NCBI GenBank assembly: GCA_002415085.1
Contig: DIBV01000001.1
Location: forward strand, 248,001-312,000
Length of the DNA stretch: 64,000 bases
Direction of reading: 5' to 3'
DNA from: Arsukibacterium sp. UBA5043
Lineage (GTDB): Bacteria; Pseudomonadota; Gammaproteobacteria; Enterobacterales; Alteromonadaceae
A program made the translations under genes and the position numbers. Positions 24,536 to 34,276 of this stretch are shown here, piece by piece (position 1 is the first letter of the stretch; each line of letters begins with the position of its first letter). The notes under the pieces were generated by a model. That model worked only from the letters and a program-made list of their open reading frames with translations, ran no database searches and had not been told where the DNA came from.

Positions 24536-26517
24536 GCTTCCTCCGGCGTAAAATCGACCAGCTCGGCACCATCTTTTACCAGATCGCCGGCGCTGTAAAA
24601 TACCTCATTTACCACGCCATCTTTGGGCGCTTTAATGCTGTATTCCATTTTCATCGCCTCCATAATTACCAGGGTTTCACCGGCTTTAACATTAGCACCG
24701 GCTTTGGCCATAACCGCTACAATAGTGCCATTCATTGGCGCGGTTAAACTGCCGGCATGCTCACTGCCGTCAAGCTCTGGTGTTACTTCTGTGCGGTAAA
24801 TAAAATCATAGCGGTGATGCTTAATAAAGACGCTGATGGTGTCTTCATAGCGGCTGACCCGCACCTTGGTTTTATGATCGCCAAGCGTTGCACTGAGTTC
24901 ATCACCATCAAGCTGCGCCTGGCAGTTTATCTGCTGGCCCTGCAACTCAACGACATAATGCTGTTGCTGCTCACGGATGATCAGTTGCTCAGCTTTATCG
25001 TTATAAATTAAATTCAGCAGCACAGTCGGTGTTTCATTTAAGCGCCAGCCATGGCTGTATTGCCACGGGCTTAAGCTGCTGCCGGCTGCAACCGGCGCTT
25101 TTTGCTGCTCCAGAATAAATAAGGCTGCCAGCACCAGCGCCTGGTTGTTTTCTTTGTTGGCTGGTGCGAACAGCGTGTCCTGATGATGATTAATAAAGTT
25201 GGTATCAAGCTCAGCGGCTTTAAACGCCGGGTGCTCGGTTAAGCTGGTTAAAAAGCTTAAGTTAGTGGTAACACCGGCAATCCGGTAATCGTCCAGCGCG
25301 CGTAACATCCGGGCAATGGCCCGGTCGCGGCTTTCATCCCAGACAATCAGTTTGGCAATCATCGGGTCGTAATAGGGTGACACTTCGTCATTTTCGACCA
25401 CGCCGGTATCCACTCTTACATGACGGCTGGCTTCAGGCTGGCGTAAATAAGTCAGCTTACCGGTTTGTGGCAGAAAGTCGTTATCCGGATCTTCCGCGTA
25501 CACCCTGACTTCAATGGCATGGCCATCAATCTGTACTTCATGCTGGCTAAGGGGTAATTTTTCGCCTGCAGCAACTAACAGCTGCCATTTAACCAGATCC
25601 TGCCCGGTGATCATTTCTGTTACCGGATGCTCTACCTGCAAGCGGGTATTCATTTCCATAAAATAGAACGAGCCGTCTTCATCAAACAGAAACTCAACGG
25701 TACCGGCGCCGCGATAATCGATAGCTTTGGCAGCTTTTACCGCAGCTTCACCCATGGCTTTGCGCTGCTCACTGCTGAAATTTGGTGCGGGCGCTTCTTC
25801 AATGACTTTCTGGTGACGGCGCTGAATAGAACAGTCACGCTCTGCTAAATACACGGCATTGCCGTGGTTATCACAAAATACCTGAATTTCAATATGCCGC
25901 GGTTTGGTCAAATAGCGCTCTATCAGCATTTTATCATTGCCAAAGCCGGCTTTAGCTTCACGCCGGGCACTGGCCAGGGCATCACTGAATTCTTGCTTTT
26001 TCCAGACCACCCGCATGCCTTTACCGCCGCCACCATAGGCCGCTTTTAACAGCTGTGGGTAACCCACTTTAGCCGACTCGCTGCTAAGCTTTTCATCTGA
26101 CTGATCATCACCATGATAACCGGGCACCAGCGGTACCCCGGCATCGGCCATAATTTTCTTGGCTGCGCTTTTCGAGCCCATGGCGGTAATGGCGCCCACT
26201 GGTGGGCCGATGAACACTACGTTGGCATCAGAACAGGCTTTGGCGAAGTCTTCGTTTTCAGATAAAAAGCCATAGCCCGGGTGAATGGCCTCTGCACCGC
26301 TTTGTTTGGCAATATCGATAATTTTATCGCTGCGCAGATAAGAGTCTTTACTTGGCGCAGGACCAAGCAGATAGGCTTCGTCTGCCATCCGCACATGGCG
26401 GGCATTGGCATCGGCCTCTGAATACACTGCTACGCAACGAATGCCCAGTTTATGAGCGGTATCGATAACCCGACAGGCAATTTCGCCACGGTTAGCTACT
26501 AATATTTTGCGGAACAT
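24532..26517 (-). CDS. liuD: Methylcrotonyl-CoA carboxylase, biotin-carrying alpha subunit
   Basis: The 661-residue biotin carboxylase plus carrier subunit of 3-methylcrotonyl-CoA carboxylase. The N-terminus [17 protein letters not shown], an ATP-grasp glycine loop ([14 protein letters not shown]) and [14 protein letters not shown] define the biotin carboxylase. The C-terminal biotinyl domain has EAMKM with the modified Lys at residue 623. It works with liuB, encoded two genes upstream in the operon. Next to liuC the gap is 2 nt. Confidence 0.95.
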   Translation of the reverse strand: MFRKILVANRGEIACRVIDTAHKLGIRCVAVYSEADANARHVRMADEAYLLGPAPSKDSYLRSDKIIDIAKQSGAEAIHPGYGFLSENEDFAKACSDANVVFIGPPVGAITAMGSKSAAKKIMADAGVPLVPGYHGDDQSDEKLSSESAKVGYPQLLKAAYGGGGKGMRVVWKKQEFSDALASARREAKAGFGNDKMLIERYLTKPRHIEIQVFCDNHGNAVYLAERDCSIQRRHQKVIEEAPAPNFSSEQRKAMGEAAVKAAKAIDYRGAGTVEFLFDEDGSFYFMEMNTRLQVEHPVTEMITGQDLVKWQLLVAAGEKLPLSQHEVQIDGHAIEVRVYAEDPDNDFLPQTGKLTYLRQPEASRHVRVDTGVVENDEVSPYYDPMIAKLIVWDESRDRAIARMLRALDDYRIAGVTTNLSFLTSLTEHPAFKAAELDTNFINHHQDTLFAPANKENNQALVLAALFILEQQKAPVAAGSSLSPWQYSHGWRLNETPTVLLNLIYNDKAEQLIIREQQQHYVVELQGQQINCQAQLDGDELSATLGDHKTKVRVSRYEDTISVFIKHHRYDFIYRTEVTPELDGSEHAGSLTAPMNGTIVAVMAKAGANVKAGETLVIMEAMKMEYSIKAPKDGVVNEVFYSAGDLVKDGAELVDFTPEEA

Positions 26518-26519
26518 AC

Positions 26520-27326
26520 TTATTTGTCCTGTGAGGTATTATCTAACCAGCCCGGGCGGCGTTTTTCCAGAAAAGCACTCAGGCCTTCCTGACCTTCCTC
26601 TGACACCCGGATTTCGGCAATGGCCTGGGTGGTATGCGCCACCACATTGTTGCTGATTTTGCGGTTATAAATATTGTGAATAAGGGTTTTTGCCGCACTG
26701 ATAGCTGCCGGGCTGTTTTGCAGCAGGCTATTAATCATGCCATCGGCTTTTTCTGCCAGCTCAGCGGCGCTGGTTACCTCGTGCAGCAACCCGAGCTCTT
26801 TTGCCGTGGCGGCACTAAAGCGCTCGGCGGTTAAAAAATAACGCCGGCTTTGCCGCTCACTGAGTGCACGCATTACATAGGGGCTGATAACGGCAGGAAT
26901 AAGGCCTATTTTAACTTCGCTTAAACAGAAGCTGGCATTGTCGCTTGCCAGTGCGATATCACAGCAGGCAACCAGGCCAACGGCGCCGCCAAAAGCTGCA
27001 CCTTGCACCACGGCCACGGTGGCCTTAGGGAATTTATCCAGTTTGTGCATTAAGCTGGCCAGTTCGTTGGCGTCATCCAGATTTTGCTCGTAGTCTTTTT
27101 CAGCCATTGAGCGCATCCAGTTTAAATCGGCGCCGGCAGAGAAGTTTTTGCCATTGGCGTTTAACAGCAACAGCCGCACGTCCGGATTAGCAGCCAGCTG
27201 GTCGAGCACCTGAATAAGCTCGGCAATCATCAGATCGTCAAAGGCGTTATGCACTTCGGGCCGGTTTAACGTTAAGCTGGCCACGCCGCGCTGGTCGATA
27301 CTTACTTGGGTGTAAACCTGATTCAT
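26520..27326 (-). CDS. liuC: Methylglutaconyl-CoA hydratase (enoyl-CoA hydratase family)
   Basis: A 268-residue crotonase-fold enzyme placed in the liu operon, so most likely the hydratase turning 3-methylglutaconyl-CoA into HMG-CoA. The oxyanion-hole segments are FSAGADLNWM and GAAFGGAVGLVACCDIAL. The start at 27326 (MNQVYTQVSIDQRG) has GGAG upstream; the open frame continues to 27491 into the intergenic repeat, and that part is not protein-like. Substrate is inferred from the operon. Confidence 0.92.
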   Translation of the reverse strand: MNQVYTQVSIDQRGVASLTLNRPEVHNAFDDLMIAELIQVLDQLAANPDVRLLLLNANGKNFSAGADLNWMRSMAEKDYEQNLDDANELASLMHKLDKFPKATVAVVQGAAFGGAVGLVACCDIALASDNASFCLSEVKIGLIPAVISPYVMRALSERQSRRYFLTAERFSAATAKELGLLHEVTSAAELAEKADGMINSLLQNSPAAISAAKTLIHNIYNRKISNNVVAHTTQAIAEIRVSEEGQEGLSAFLEKRRPGWLDNTSQDK

Positions 27327-27441
27327 TTTCTCTCCGAAAGTGTTAATGCCTGCTTCAGTTCTCTCAACCGTCAATCGCATCTCTCCGATATCGCGGCTGC
27401 TGCGTGTTTGGCTTTTATCTGCCGGCAATCGCGCCGTACAA

Positions 27442-27644
27442 CTTTGCCAGAACACGCCGTAAACCCATCCATGGGGGCTCCTGTTTTTCATCCATGAAAA
27501 ACACGGTTCTGGCCAAAGTGTACTGTGCGCTTGCCTCTATCGCCGATCCAGCAAGCGCGTATGTGCTTTTTTCTGAGACCGTTGCAGGCCATGGATGGCC
27601 GGAAGCGAGCCCCATGGACGGTTTATGGCGTGTCGCAGAAAAAA
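27442..27644. repeat. Composite hairpin repeat, copy B (liuC-liuB gap)
   Basis: This 203-bp element occupies the 368-nt gap between liuC and liuB. It has three helical parts. Unit 1 is closed by CTTTGCCAGAAC (27442-27453) with GTTCTGGCCAAAG (27506-27518) and holds CCCAT/ATGGG (27464-27475) and GTTTTTCAT/ATGAAAAAC (27483-27502). A middle hairpin pairs GCGCTTGC (27527-27534) with GCAAGCGC (27551-27558). Unit 2 is closed by TTTTTTCTGAGAC (27567-27579) with GTCGCAGAAAAAA (27632-27644) and contains GGCCAT/ATGGCC. The rest of the gap shows nothing recognisable. Confidence 0.87.
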
Positions 27645-27694
27645 TGCACGGAGCGATGGCGGTTTCGATAACCACCAAAGCGCCTTTCAACGAG

Positions 27695-29302
27695 CTACAT
27701 CCGAAACACGCCAAACTTCGTCTCTTCAATTGGAGCATTTAAGGCTGCGGCCAACGCCAGGCCCACGGTCATCCGGGTTTGTGCCGGGTCAATAATGCCG
27801 TCATCCCACAAACGCCCGCTGGCGTAGTAGGGGTGACCCTGTTTCTCATACTGCTCAATAATCGGTTTTTTAAGCGCTTGTTCTGCATCGCTTGATAAGG
27901 TTTCGCCTTTGCGCGCCAGACCATCTTTAGTAACCTGCGCCATTACGCCGGCGGCCTGCTCGCCACCCATTACTGAAATACGGGCGTTGGGCCACATCCA
28001 CATCATGGTCGGATCATAGGCGCGGCCACACATACCATAGTTACCGGCGCCATAGCTGCCGCCAATTAACACAGTAAACTTAGGCACTTTGGCGCAGCTT
28101 ACCGCCATCACCATTTTGGCACCATGTTTGGCAATCCCTTCAGCTTCATACTTTTTACCCACCATAAAGCCGGTAATATTCTGCAGGAATAACAGCGGAA
28201 TTTTACGCTGGGCGCACAATTCAATAAAGTGAGCGCCTTTCTGCGCTGATTCTGAGAATAAAATCCCATTATTGGCGACGATGCCGACCGGATAGCCGAA
28301 GATGCGTGCAAAACCGCAAACTAAAGTGGCACCATAGTATTGTTTAAATTCATCAAAATCAGAGCCATCAACCAGCCGGGCAATTACTTCTTTAACATCA
28401 AATGGCTTACGAAGGTCAGTGCCGACAATGCCGTACAGCTCTTTGGCATCGTATAGCGGCTCTTGCGGCGCTTTAACGTCCATTGGCTCTGGCGCAGGCC
28501 GGTTTAACCGTGATACGGCATTGCGGGCCAGCTGCAGGGCGTGCTCGTCATTTAATGCATAATGATCGGCCACACCGGAAATTTTACAGTGGACATCGGC
28601 ACCGCCAAGTTCCTCAGCCGACACTTCCTCACCGGTAGCGGCTTTCACCAGTGGCGGGCCGGCTAAAAAGATAGTGCCTTGCTCTTTAACGATAATACTC
28701 TCGTCTGCCATTGCTGGCACATAAGCGCCACCGGCAGTACACAGGCCCATTACCACGGCAATTTGCGGAATGCCTTTGGCTGACATATTGGCCTGATTAA
28801 AGAAAATCCGGCCAAAATGCAGTTTGTCAGGAAATACATCATCCTGGCGGGGCAGGTTGGCACCGCCGGAGTCGACCAGATAAATGCAGGGCAGGTGACA
28901 GCGCTCGGCGATTTCCTGCGCCCGTAAGTGTTTTTTCACGGTAAGCGGGTAGTAAGTACCGCCTTTCACGGTGGCGTCGTTGGCGACAATCATGCACTCG
29001 ACACCGCTAACCCGGCCGATACCGGCCACTACGCCCGCACTTGGCACGTAATCTTCGTAACATTCCCAGCCGGCAAACTGGCCCACTTCTAAAAAGGGTG
29101 AACCCGGGTCGAGCAGCTTCTGAATGCGCTCACGGACAAACAATTTACCGCGGGCTGTATGGCGGGCAATTAACGCCTCACCGCCGCCGAGTTTAATTTG
29201 CTGTACCTTGCCGTTCAGATCGTCCACTACGGCTTGCATCGCCTCAGCGTTTTTCTGAAATTCTTCAGTACGCGGATTAATTTTGCTAACGATCTTGGTC
29301 AT
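27695..29302 (-). CDS. liuB: Methylcrotonyl-CoA carboxylase, carboxyltransferase beta subunit
   Basis: The 535-residue carboxyltransferase subunit that carboxylates 3-methylcrotonyl-CoA using biotin on LiuD. Family blocks include [39 protein letters not shown], the glycine-rich [15 protein letters not shown] and [15 protein letters not shown]-like sequence ([17 protein letters not shown]). The ATG at 29302 follows the liuA stop by one base; the frame to 29335 has only a poor start inside liuA. Confidence 0.95.
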   Translation of the reverse strand: MTKIVSKINPRTEEFQKNAEAMQAVVDDLNGKVQQIKLGGGEALIARHTARGKLFVRERIQKLLDPGSPFLEVGQFAGWECYEDYVPSAGVVAGIGRVSGVECMIVANDATVKGGTYYPLTVKKHLRAQEIAERCHLPCIYLVDSGGANLPRQDDVFPDKLHFGRIFFNQANMSAKGIPQIAVVMGLCTAGGAYVPAMADESIIVKEQGTIFLAGPPLVKAATGEEVSAEELGGADVHCKISGVADHYALNDEHALQLARNAVSRLNRPAPEPMDVKAPQEPLYDAKELYGIVGTDLRKPFDVKEVIARLVDGSDFDEFKQYYGATLVCGFARIFGYPVGIVANNGILFSESAQKGAHFIELCAQRKIPLLFLQNITGFMVGKKYEAEGIAKHGAKMVMAVSCAKVPKFTVLIGGSYGAGNYGMCGRAYDPTMMWMWPNARISVMGGEQAAGVMAQVTKDGLARKGETLSSDAEQALKKPIIEQYEKQGHPYYASGRLWDDGIIDPAQTRMTVGLALAAALNAPIEETKFGVFRM

Positions 29303-29303
29303 A

Positions 29304-30473
29304 TCAGTTCGACTCAGTAAATAACTCGCGGCCAATTAACATGCGGCGAATTTCAGAGGTGCCGGCGCCAATTTCATACAGCTTGGCGTCACGCAGTAAA
29401 CGGCCGGTAGGGTATTCGTTAATGTAACCATTACCACCCAGTAATTGAATGGCATCCAGTGCCATCTTGGTGGCAAGCTCTGCCGAGTACAGAATCACGG
29501 CTGCAGCGTCTTTGCGGGTGGTTTCACCGCGGTCACAGGCTTTGGCCACGGTATAAACGTAAGATTTAGCAGCATTCATCTGGGTATACATATCGGCGAG
29601 TTTGCCTTGTACCAGCTGGAATTCACCGATAGCCTGGCCAAACTGTTTGCGGTCGTGAATATAAGGTACCACCACGTCCATACAGGCCTGCATAATGCCC
29701 AGCGGGCCGGCCGATAACACTACGCGCTCGTAGTCCAGGCCGCTCATTAATACCTTCACACCACCGCCAATCTGGCCCAGTACGTTCTCAGCGGGTACTT
29801 CACAGTCTTCAAATACCAGCTCACAGGTATTAGAGCCGCGCATGCCTAATTTATCCAATTTCTGGGCGGTGCTGAAGCCTTTAGTACCACGCTCAACAAT
29901 AAAGGCGGTAATGCCTTTACTGCCGGCATTAATATCGGTTTTGGCGTAAATAACATAGGTATGCGCATCCGGGCCGTTGGTGATCCACATTTTATTGCCG
30001 TTTAAAATGTAGATATCGCCTTTTTTCTCGGCACGCAGTTTCATACTGACCACGTCTGAGCCGGCGTTTGGCTCACTCATTGCCAGGGCGCCAATATGCT
30101 CGCCAGAACACAGCTTTGGCAGATACTTCATTTTCTGGGCTTCAGTACCATTGCGGAATATCTGGTTTACACACAGATTGGAATGCGCACCATAAGATAA
30201 GCCAACTGAAGCAGAGGCGCGGCTGATTTCTTCCAGGGCCACCACATGCTCTAAATAACCGAGGTTTGATCCGCCATATTTTTCATCAACGGTAATGCCA
30301 AGCAGGCCTAAATCACCAAATTTACGCCATAATTCATTCGGGAATTCGTTAACCTGGTCAATGTGTTCAGCCCGTGGGGCTATTTCTTCCCGGGCAAAGG
30401 CATTAACCTGCTCGCGGATCATATCGACGGTTTCGCCTAAATCGAAGTTAAGGCCTTTGTAACTGCTAATCAT
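29304..30473 (-). CDS. liuA: Isovaleryl-CoA dehydrogenase
   Basis: A 389-residue FAD acyl-CoA dehydrogenase catalysing the first committed step of the leucine branch, isovaleryl-CoA to 3-methylcrotonyl-CoA. The catalytic glutamate is in the IVD-type position, [14 protein letters not shown], rather than the C-terminal EGTNE site used by butyryl/isobutyryl-CoA dehydrogenases. Other signatures are [15 protein letters not shown] and [13 protein letters not shown]. It is the first catabolic gene of the operon after liuR. Confidence 0.95.
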   Translation of the reverse strand: MISSYKGLNFDLGETVDMIREQVNAFAREEIAPRAEHIDQVNEFPNELWRKFGDLGLLGITVDEKYGGSNLGYLEHVVALEEISRASASVGLSYGAHSNLCVNQIFRNGTEAQKMKYLPKLCSGEHIGALAMSEPNAGSDVVSMKLRAEKKGDIYILNGNKMWITNGPDAHTYVIYAKTDINAGSKGITAFIVERGTKGFSTAQKLDKLGMRGSNTCELVFEDCEVPAENVLGQIGGGVKVLMSGLDYERVVLSAGPLGIMQACMDVVVPYIHDRKQFGQAIGEFQLVQGKLADMYTQMNAAKSYVYTVAKACDRGETTRKDAAAVILYSAELATKMALDAIQLLGGNGYINEYPTGRLLRDAKLYEIGAGTSEIRRMLIGRELFTESN

Positions 30474-30507
30474 GGTAAATCCCCGTTTGCTAAATGCTGA
30501 AAACCGC

Positions 30508-30912
30508 CTAGGCGGTTTTGGATTGTTTGGCGTCGGCTAAGGTATCGCGGCAACGTTTTTCAACCGTTACCAGCTCCATTAGCACCACTTTGATATCGTC
30601 CAGTTGCTGATGCAGTTCGCTCTTTTTCTGCTCAATTAATTTCAGCATGGTATTTAATTGGGTAACGCTGCTTTTATCCGCGTCGTACAATTCAAACAGC
30701 TGGCCGGTTTCAGCCAGGCTAAAACCCAGCCGCTTGCCGCGCAGGATAAGTTTTAAGCGTACCCGGTCACGTTTGCTGTAAATGCGGGTCTGGCCATTAC
30801 GCAGGGGCGTAAGCAGCCGCTGGTCTTCGTAAAACCGAATGCTGCGGGTAGTAATATCGAACTCTTTCGCCAGCTCGCTGATACTGTAGGTTTTTTCTTC
30901 TTTTTCTGTCAT
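30508..30912 (-). CDS. liuR: MerR family regulator LiuR
   Basis: A 134-residue MerR-type regulator with the N-terminal winged helix ([26 protein letters not shown]), an arginine-rich wing ([19 protein letters not shown]), and a C-terminal coiled-coil. It heads the liu operon and probably controls both divergent operons, as LiuR does in related gammaproteobacteria. The start at 30912 is chosen because AAGGCGG lies upstream, and because the longer start at 30939 would overlap the -10 box of the candidate promoter. Confidence 0.92.
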   Translation of the reverse strand: MTEKEEKTYSISELAKEFDITTRSIRFYEDQRLLTPLRNGQTRIYSKRDRVRLKLILRGKRLGFSLAETGQLFELYDADKSSVTQLNTMLKLIEQKKSELHQQLDDIKVVLMELVTVEKRCRDTLADAKQSKTA

Positions 30913-30938
30913 AACCGCCTTCCCGAAAAACGCCATCA

Positions 30939-30967
30939 ACTATAAGTGAAGTTTACGTAAAGGTAAA
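30939..30967 (-). promoter_or_regulatory. Candidate liuR/liu operon promoter with operator-like core
   Basis: On the minus strand TTTACC (-35, 30962-30967) and TATAGT (-10, 30939-30944) are 17 nt apart. The spacer holds TTTACGTAAA, a perfect 10-base palindrome, a good candidate for LiuR binding. The promoter places the transcript start after 30939, agreeing with the 30912 translation start. Confidence 0.65.
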
Positions 30968-31113
30968 GCTGATGGCAGGCGATGAAAATCATCAAAATGT
31001 CGATTAGGCTGGCTTTGTAAAGCAAAAATGCCAGAGTTTGCTGGTCCGACTGTACAGTTTACTGCACCATTTCCCGAACTCTAAACCGCTGACACTACCA
31101 TAGTGTTAGATAG

Positions 31114-31148
31114 TTGACGTTGGCGTAAACGTAAATTTGGTGTAGGCT
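31114..31148 (+). promoter_or_regulatory. Candidate operator/promoter of the thiolase-mms operon
   Basis: TTGACGTTGGCGTAAACGTA contains the inverted repeat ACGTT-N6-AACGT and shares CGTAAA with the liuR-side site. TTGGCG (31120-31125) and TAGGCT (31143-31148) form a possible sigma-70 pair with a 17-nt spacer. LiuR control of the plus-strand operon is an inference from this similarity and the divergent layout. Confidence 0.5.
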
Positions 31149-31189
31149 CTTGGGCATCTTTTCAGGCCAACCTTAAACAGGAGAGCGAA

Positions 31190-32371
31190 ATGGCTTCGGA
31201 TAATATTGTAATTGTTGCGGCAAAACGAACTGCTATCGGCGGCTTTATGGGCGGCTTAACAGGTGTTGATGCCACTGTCCTGGGGGCCACTGCCATTAAA
31301 GCTGCGCTGGAGCAGGCAGGGATCAGTACCGATAAAGTTAACGAAGTAATTATGGGTAATGTGTTGCCAGCTGGCTTAGGTCAGGCGCCGGCACGGCAAG
31401 CAATGTTAAAAGCAGGCCTACCTCTGGCTGCGGGCGCTCTTACCATAAACAAAGTATGTGGTTCTGGTTTAAAAGCGGTCATGCTGGCCAACGACTTGCT
31501 GATTGCCGGCAGCGCCGATGTCGTCGTCGCCGGTGGCATGGAGTCAATGTCAAATGCACCTTATCTGCTGCCAAAAGCCCGCGCCGGTTACCGGATGGGG
31601 CATGGCGAAATTAAAGACCATATGATGCTCGATGGTCTGGAAAACGCCTATGACGGTAAAGCCATGGGCTGTTTTGCCCAGGACACGGCTAATGACAAAA
31701 ATATCACCCGCGAGCAGATGGATGCTTTTGCGGTGCAATCGACCACCCGTGCTCAGCAGGCCATTGCCAATGGTGATTTTGCGGCCGAAATTACCCCGGT
31801 TACTTTTAATACCCGCAAAGGCGACGTTACCTTTAACGTAGATGAAGAGCCTGGCAACGCCAAACTGGATAAAATTCCTGGCTTACGGCCGGCTTTTGCC
31901 AAAGACGGCACCATTACCGCAGCTAATTCCAGCTCAATTTCTGACGGTGCAGCAGCGCTGATTTTAATGCGCGAGTCCGATGCCAAAGCGCAAGGTGTTA
32001 AGCCATTAGCTCGGGTCGTGGCTCATACCACTAATTCGATGGAACCGGCACTGTTTACTGTTGCGCCGGTTGGCGCCATGCAAAAAGTATTGAAAAAGGC
32101 TGGCTGGGACAAAGAGCAGGTTGATTTATGGGAAATTAATGAAGCCTTTGCCATGGTAACCATGCTGGCCATTAACGAACTGGGTCTTGATGAGGCCAAA
32201 GTAAACGTTAACGGCGGTGCTTGCGCCCTGGGACATCCGATTGGTGCTTCAGGTGCCCGTATTCTGGTTACCCTTATTCATGCCCTGCGTAACCGCGGCC
32301 TGAGCAAAGGCGTAGCCTCGCTGTGTATTGGTGGCGGTGAAGCCGTGGCCTTGGCAGTTGAAGTTCTGTAA
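31190..32371 (+). CDS. Acetyl-CoA C-acetyltransferase (thiolase)
   Basis: A 393-residue type II thiolase. The nucleophile Cys90 is in NKVCGSGLKAV, the His site is in WEINEAFAMV, and the C-terminal GGACALGHPIGASGARI contains the second catalytic Cys region. Next to scoAB it can split acetoacetyl-CoA to two acetyl-CoA, finishing leucine breakdown. It is first in the plus-strand operon; CAGGAGAGCGAA gives a good ribosome site. A 225-nt gap with a palindromic repeat separates it from mmsA. Confidence 0.93.
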   Translation: MASDNIVIVAAKRTAIGGFMGGLTGVDATVLGATAIKAALEQAGISTDKVNEVIMGNVLPAGLGQAPARQAMLKAGLPLAAGALTINKVCGSGLKAVMLANDLLIAGSADVVVAGGMESMSNAPYLLPKARAGYRMGHGEIKDHMMLDGLENAYDGKAMGCFAQDTANDKNITREQMDAFAVQSTTRAQQAIANGDFAAEITPVTFNTRKGDVTFNVDEEPGNAKLDKIPGLRPAFAKDGTITAANSSSISDGAAALILMRESDAKAQGVKPLARVVAHTTNSMEPALFTVAPVGAMQKVLKKAGWDKEQVDLWEINEAFAMVTMLAINELGLDEAKVNVNGGACALGHPIGASGARILVTLIHALRNRGLSKGVASLCIGGGEAVALAVEVL

Positions 32372-32398
32372 CTGCGTTAAATACAAGAACAAGTGTGA

Positions 32399-32486
32399 GG
32401 TTGGAATCCCGTTAGCGCAGCCACAGAGTGTCTGAGTGAGCGAAAGCGAGCGAGTTGCTGTGGCGAGCACAACGGGAATTGCAACC
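32399..32486. repeat. Palindromic repeat of a second family (thiolase-mmsA gap)
   Basis: An 88-bp imperfect inverted repeat: GGTTGGAATCCCGTT at the left pairs with AACGGGAATTGCAACC at the right, an inner arm GCCACAG (32420-32426) pairs with CTGTGGC (32458-32464), and the centre carries CGAAAGCG. Seventeen bases, CAGAGTGTCTGAGTGAG (32424-32440), recur exactly at 63981-63997. Confidence 0.8.
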
Positions 32487-32596
32487 GGTAACGTTGCACT
32501 GAATGAACAAGCTTTAAATTACAGTGTGCCAGCTTATTTTAATAATTAGATCTATTAGCGCGCTGGCAACACCCCCTAACAACCGGGAGAAGCAAT

Positions 32597-34093
32597 ATGA
32601 CACAACAGGTTAAGCATTTTATCGACGGCGAGTTCGTCACCTCAAACAGTGACAAACTGATCCCCGTCACCAACCCGGCTACCCAGGAAGTGATAGCGCA
32701 GGTGCCTTGCGCCACGCAGGAAGAGATGACCCGGGCGGTAGAATCAGCCAAAGCAGCTTTTTTAACGTGGAAAGAAGTACCGGTATCCGAGCGCGCCCGT
32801 TTAATGATGCGCTTTGCCCATTTATTAAAAGAGCACCAGGGTGAAATAGCTGACATTATCTGCCAGGAACTGGGTAAAACCGTCGAAGACGCCAAAGGCG
32901 ATGTCTGGCGTGGAATTGAAGTTGTCGAACAGGCGGCCAATATTCCCTCATTAATGATGGGCGAAACGGTAGAGAACGTGGCGCGCAGCATCGACACTTA
33001 CAGCTACATTCAGCCACTGGGCGTGTGTGCCGGAATTACCCCGTTTAACTTCCCGGCGATGATCCCGCTGTGGATGTTCCCGATGGCGATTGCCTGCGGT
33101 AATACCTTTATCTTAAAACCGTCAGAACAAGACCCGATGACGGTTAATAAAATTGCCGAGCTGTTCGTTGAAGCTGGTGCACCGAAAGGTGTGTTGCAGG
33201 TAGTGCACGGTGCCAAAGAGCAGGTGGATGCGATACTGCACCACCCGGATATTAAAGCCATTTCGTTTGTTGGTTCGGTTAATGTCGGTCAGTATATCTA
33301 TAAAACCGGCACCGATAACTTAAAACGGGTACAGGCGTTTGCCGGCGCGAAAAACCATATGGTAATAATGCCTGATGCCAATAAGCAGCAGGTGGTTAAT
33401 GCTTTAGTGGGTGCCTCAGTCGGCGCAGCCGGTCAGCGGTGTATGGCTATTTCGGTGGCAGTTTTTGTTGGTACTGCGGCTGAATGGATACCTGAAGTTG
33501 CAGCTGCCATTGGTAAAGTACGTCCGGGTGTTTATACCGATCCTGATGCAGCTTACGGCCCGCAAATCAGCCCGCAGGCGCGTGCCCGTGTGTTGTCGTT
33601 AATTGAACAGGGTAAAAAAGAAGGCGCCACCTGTGTGCTGGATGGCTCTGACTGCAAAGTTGAAGGTTATCCGGATGGTAACTGGGTAGGCCCGACGGTG
33701 TTCAGCAATGTCACCACCGACATGGAAATCTATAAGCAGGAAATTTTTGGCCCGGTGTTAACCACCATGCAGGTACCGAGCCTGCAGGAAGCGCTGAAAG
33801 TGGTTAACGACAGCCCGTACGGTAACGGTACCTCTATCTTTACTGCCAGCGGCGCGGCTGCCCGTAAATACCAGCATGAAGTTGAGGTTGGTCAAGTGGG
33901 GATTAACATTCCGATCCCGGTGCCACTGCCATTCTTCTCCTTTACCGGCTGGAAAGGCTCGTTCTATGGCGACCAGCATGCTTATGGTAAGCAGGCAGTG
34001 CGTTTTTACACTGAAACCAAAACCATTACTGCCCGCTGGTTTGATGACAGTATTCCGGTATCTGGCCCGAATATGTCGATTAACTTACGGTAA
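32597..34093 (+). CDS. mmsA: CoA-acylating methylmalonate-semialdehyde dehydrogenase
   Basis: A 498-residue aldehyde dehydrogenase converting methylmalonate semialdehyde to propionyl-CoA with NAD and CoA, the last step of valine degradation. The catalytic Cys282 is in [11 protein letters not shown], and the N-terminal cofactor region [19 protein letters not shown] is typical of MmsA. The C-terminal [15 protein letters not shown] block matches the family. CGGGAGAAGCAAT before ATG is a good ribosome site. Confidence 0.95.
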   Translation: MTQQVKHFIDGEFVTSNSDKLIPVTNPATQEVIAQVPCATQEEMTRAVESAKAAFLTWKEVPVSERARLMMRFAHLLKEHQGEIADIICQELGKTVEDAKGDVWRGIEVVEQAANIPSLMMGETVENVARSIDTYSYIQPLGVCAGITPFNFPAMIPLWMFPMAIACGNTFILKPSEQDPMTVNKIAELFVEAGAPKGVLQVVHGAKEQVDAILHHPDIKAISFVGSVNVGQYIYKTGTDNLKRVQAFAGAKNHMVIMPDANKQQVVNALVGASVGAAGQRCMAISVAVFVGTAAEWIPEVAAAIGKVRPGVYTDPDAAYGPQISPQARARVLSLIEQGKKEGATCVLDGSDCKVEGYPDGNWVGPTVFSNVTTDMEIYKQEIFGPVLTTMQVPSLQEALKVVNDSPYGNGTSIFTASGAAARKYQHEVEVGQVGINIPIPVPLPFFSFTGWKGSFYGDQHAYGKQAVRFYTETKTITARWFDDSIPVSGPNMSINLR

Positions 34094-34150
34094 TAGAAGC
34101 GATACTACAGGCTTAGCTAACAGCTGAGCCTTTTAGAGGAGGCCAGCACA

Positions 34151-34232
34151 CTTTGCACGCCAACACGCCGTAAACCCATCCTTGGGGGCTCGTTTCCGCC
34201 CGTCCAGGGCTTCAACGGTCGGCTTAGCAAAG
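34151..34232. repeat. Hairpin repeat, copy D (single unit, mmsA-acdH gap)
   Basis: An 82-bp unit closed by CTTTGC (34151-34156) and GCAAAG (34227-34232). The core ACGCCGTAAACCCATCC is shared with copies A and B. It contains two small hairpins: CCCA-TCCT-TGGG (34175-34186) and GCCC-GTCCA-GGGC (34198-34210). It is oriented oppositely to copy C. The remaining ~100 nt of this 183-nt gap contain no gene. Confidence 0.8.
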
Positions 34233-34276
34233 TCTGTAGTCTTCATCAGACATCGGATTTAAATCAGGATGTAGTA

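Noticed and set aside
30912-30939. Longer start of liuR at 30939
   Set aside because: That codon overlaps the -10 element of the best promoter and lacks a ribosome site, while 30912 has AAGGCGG.
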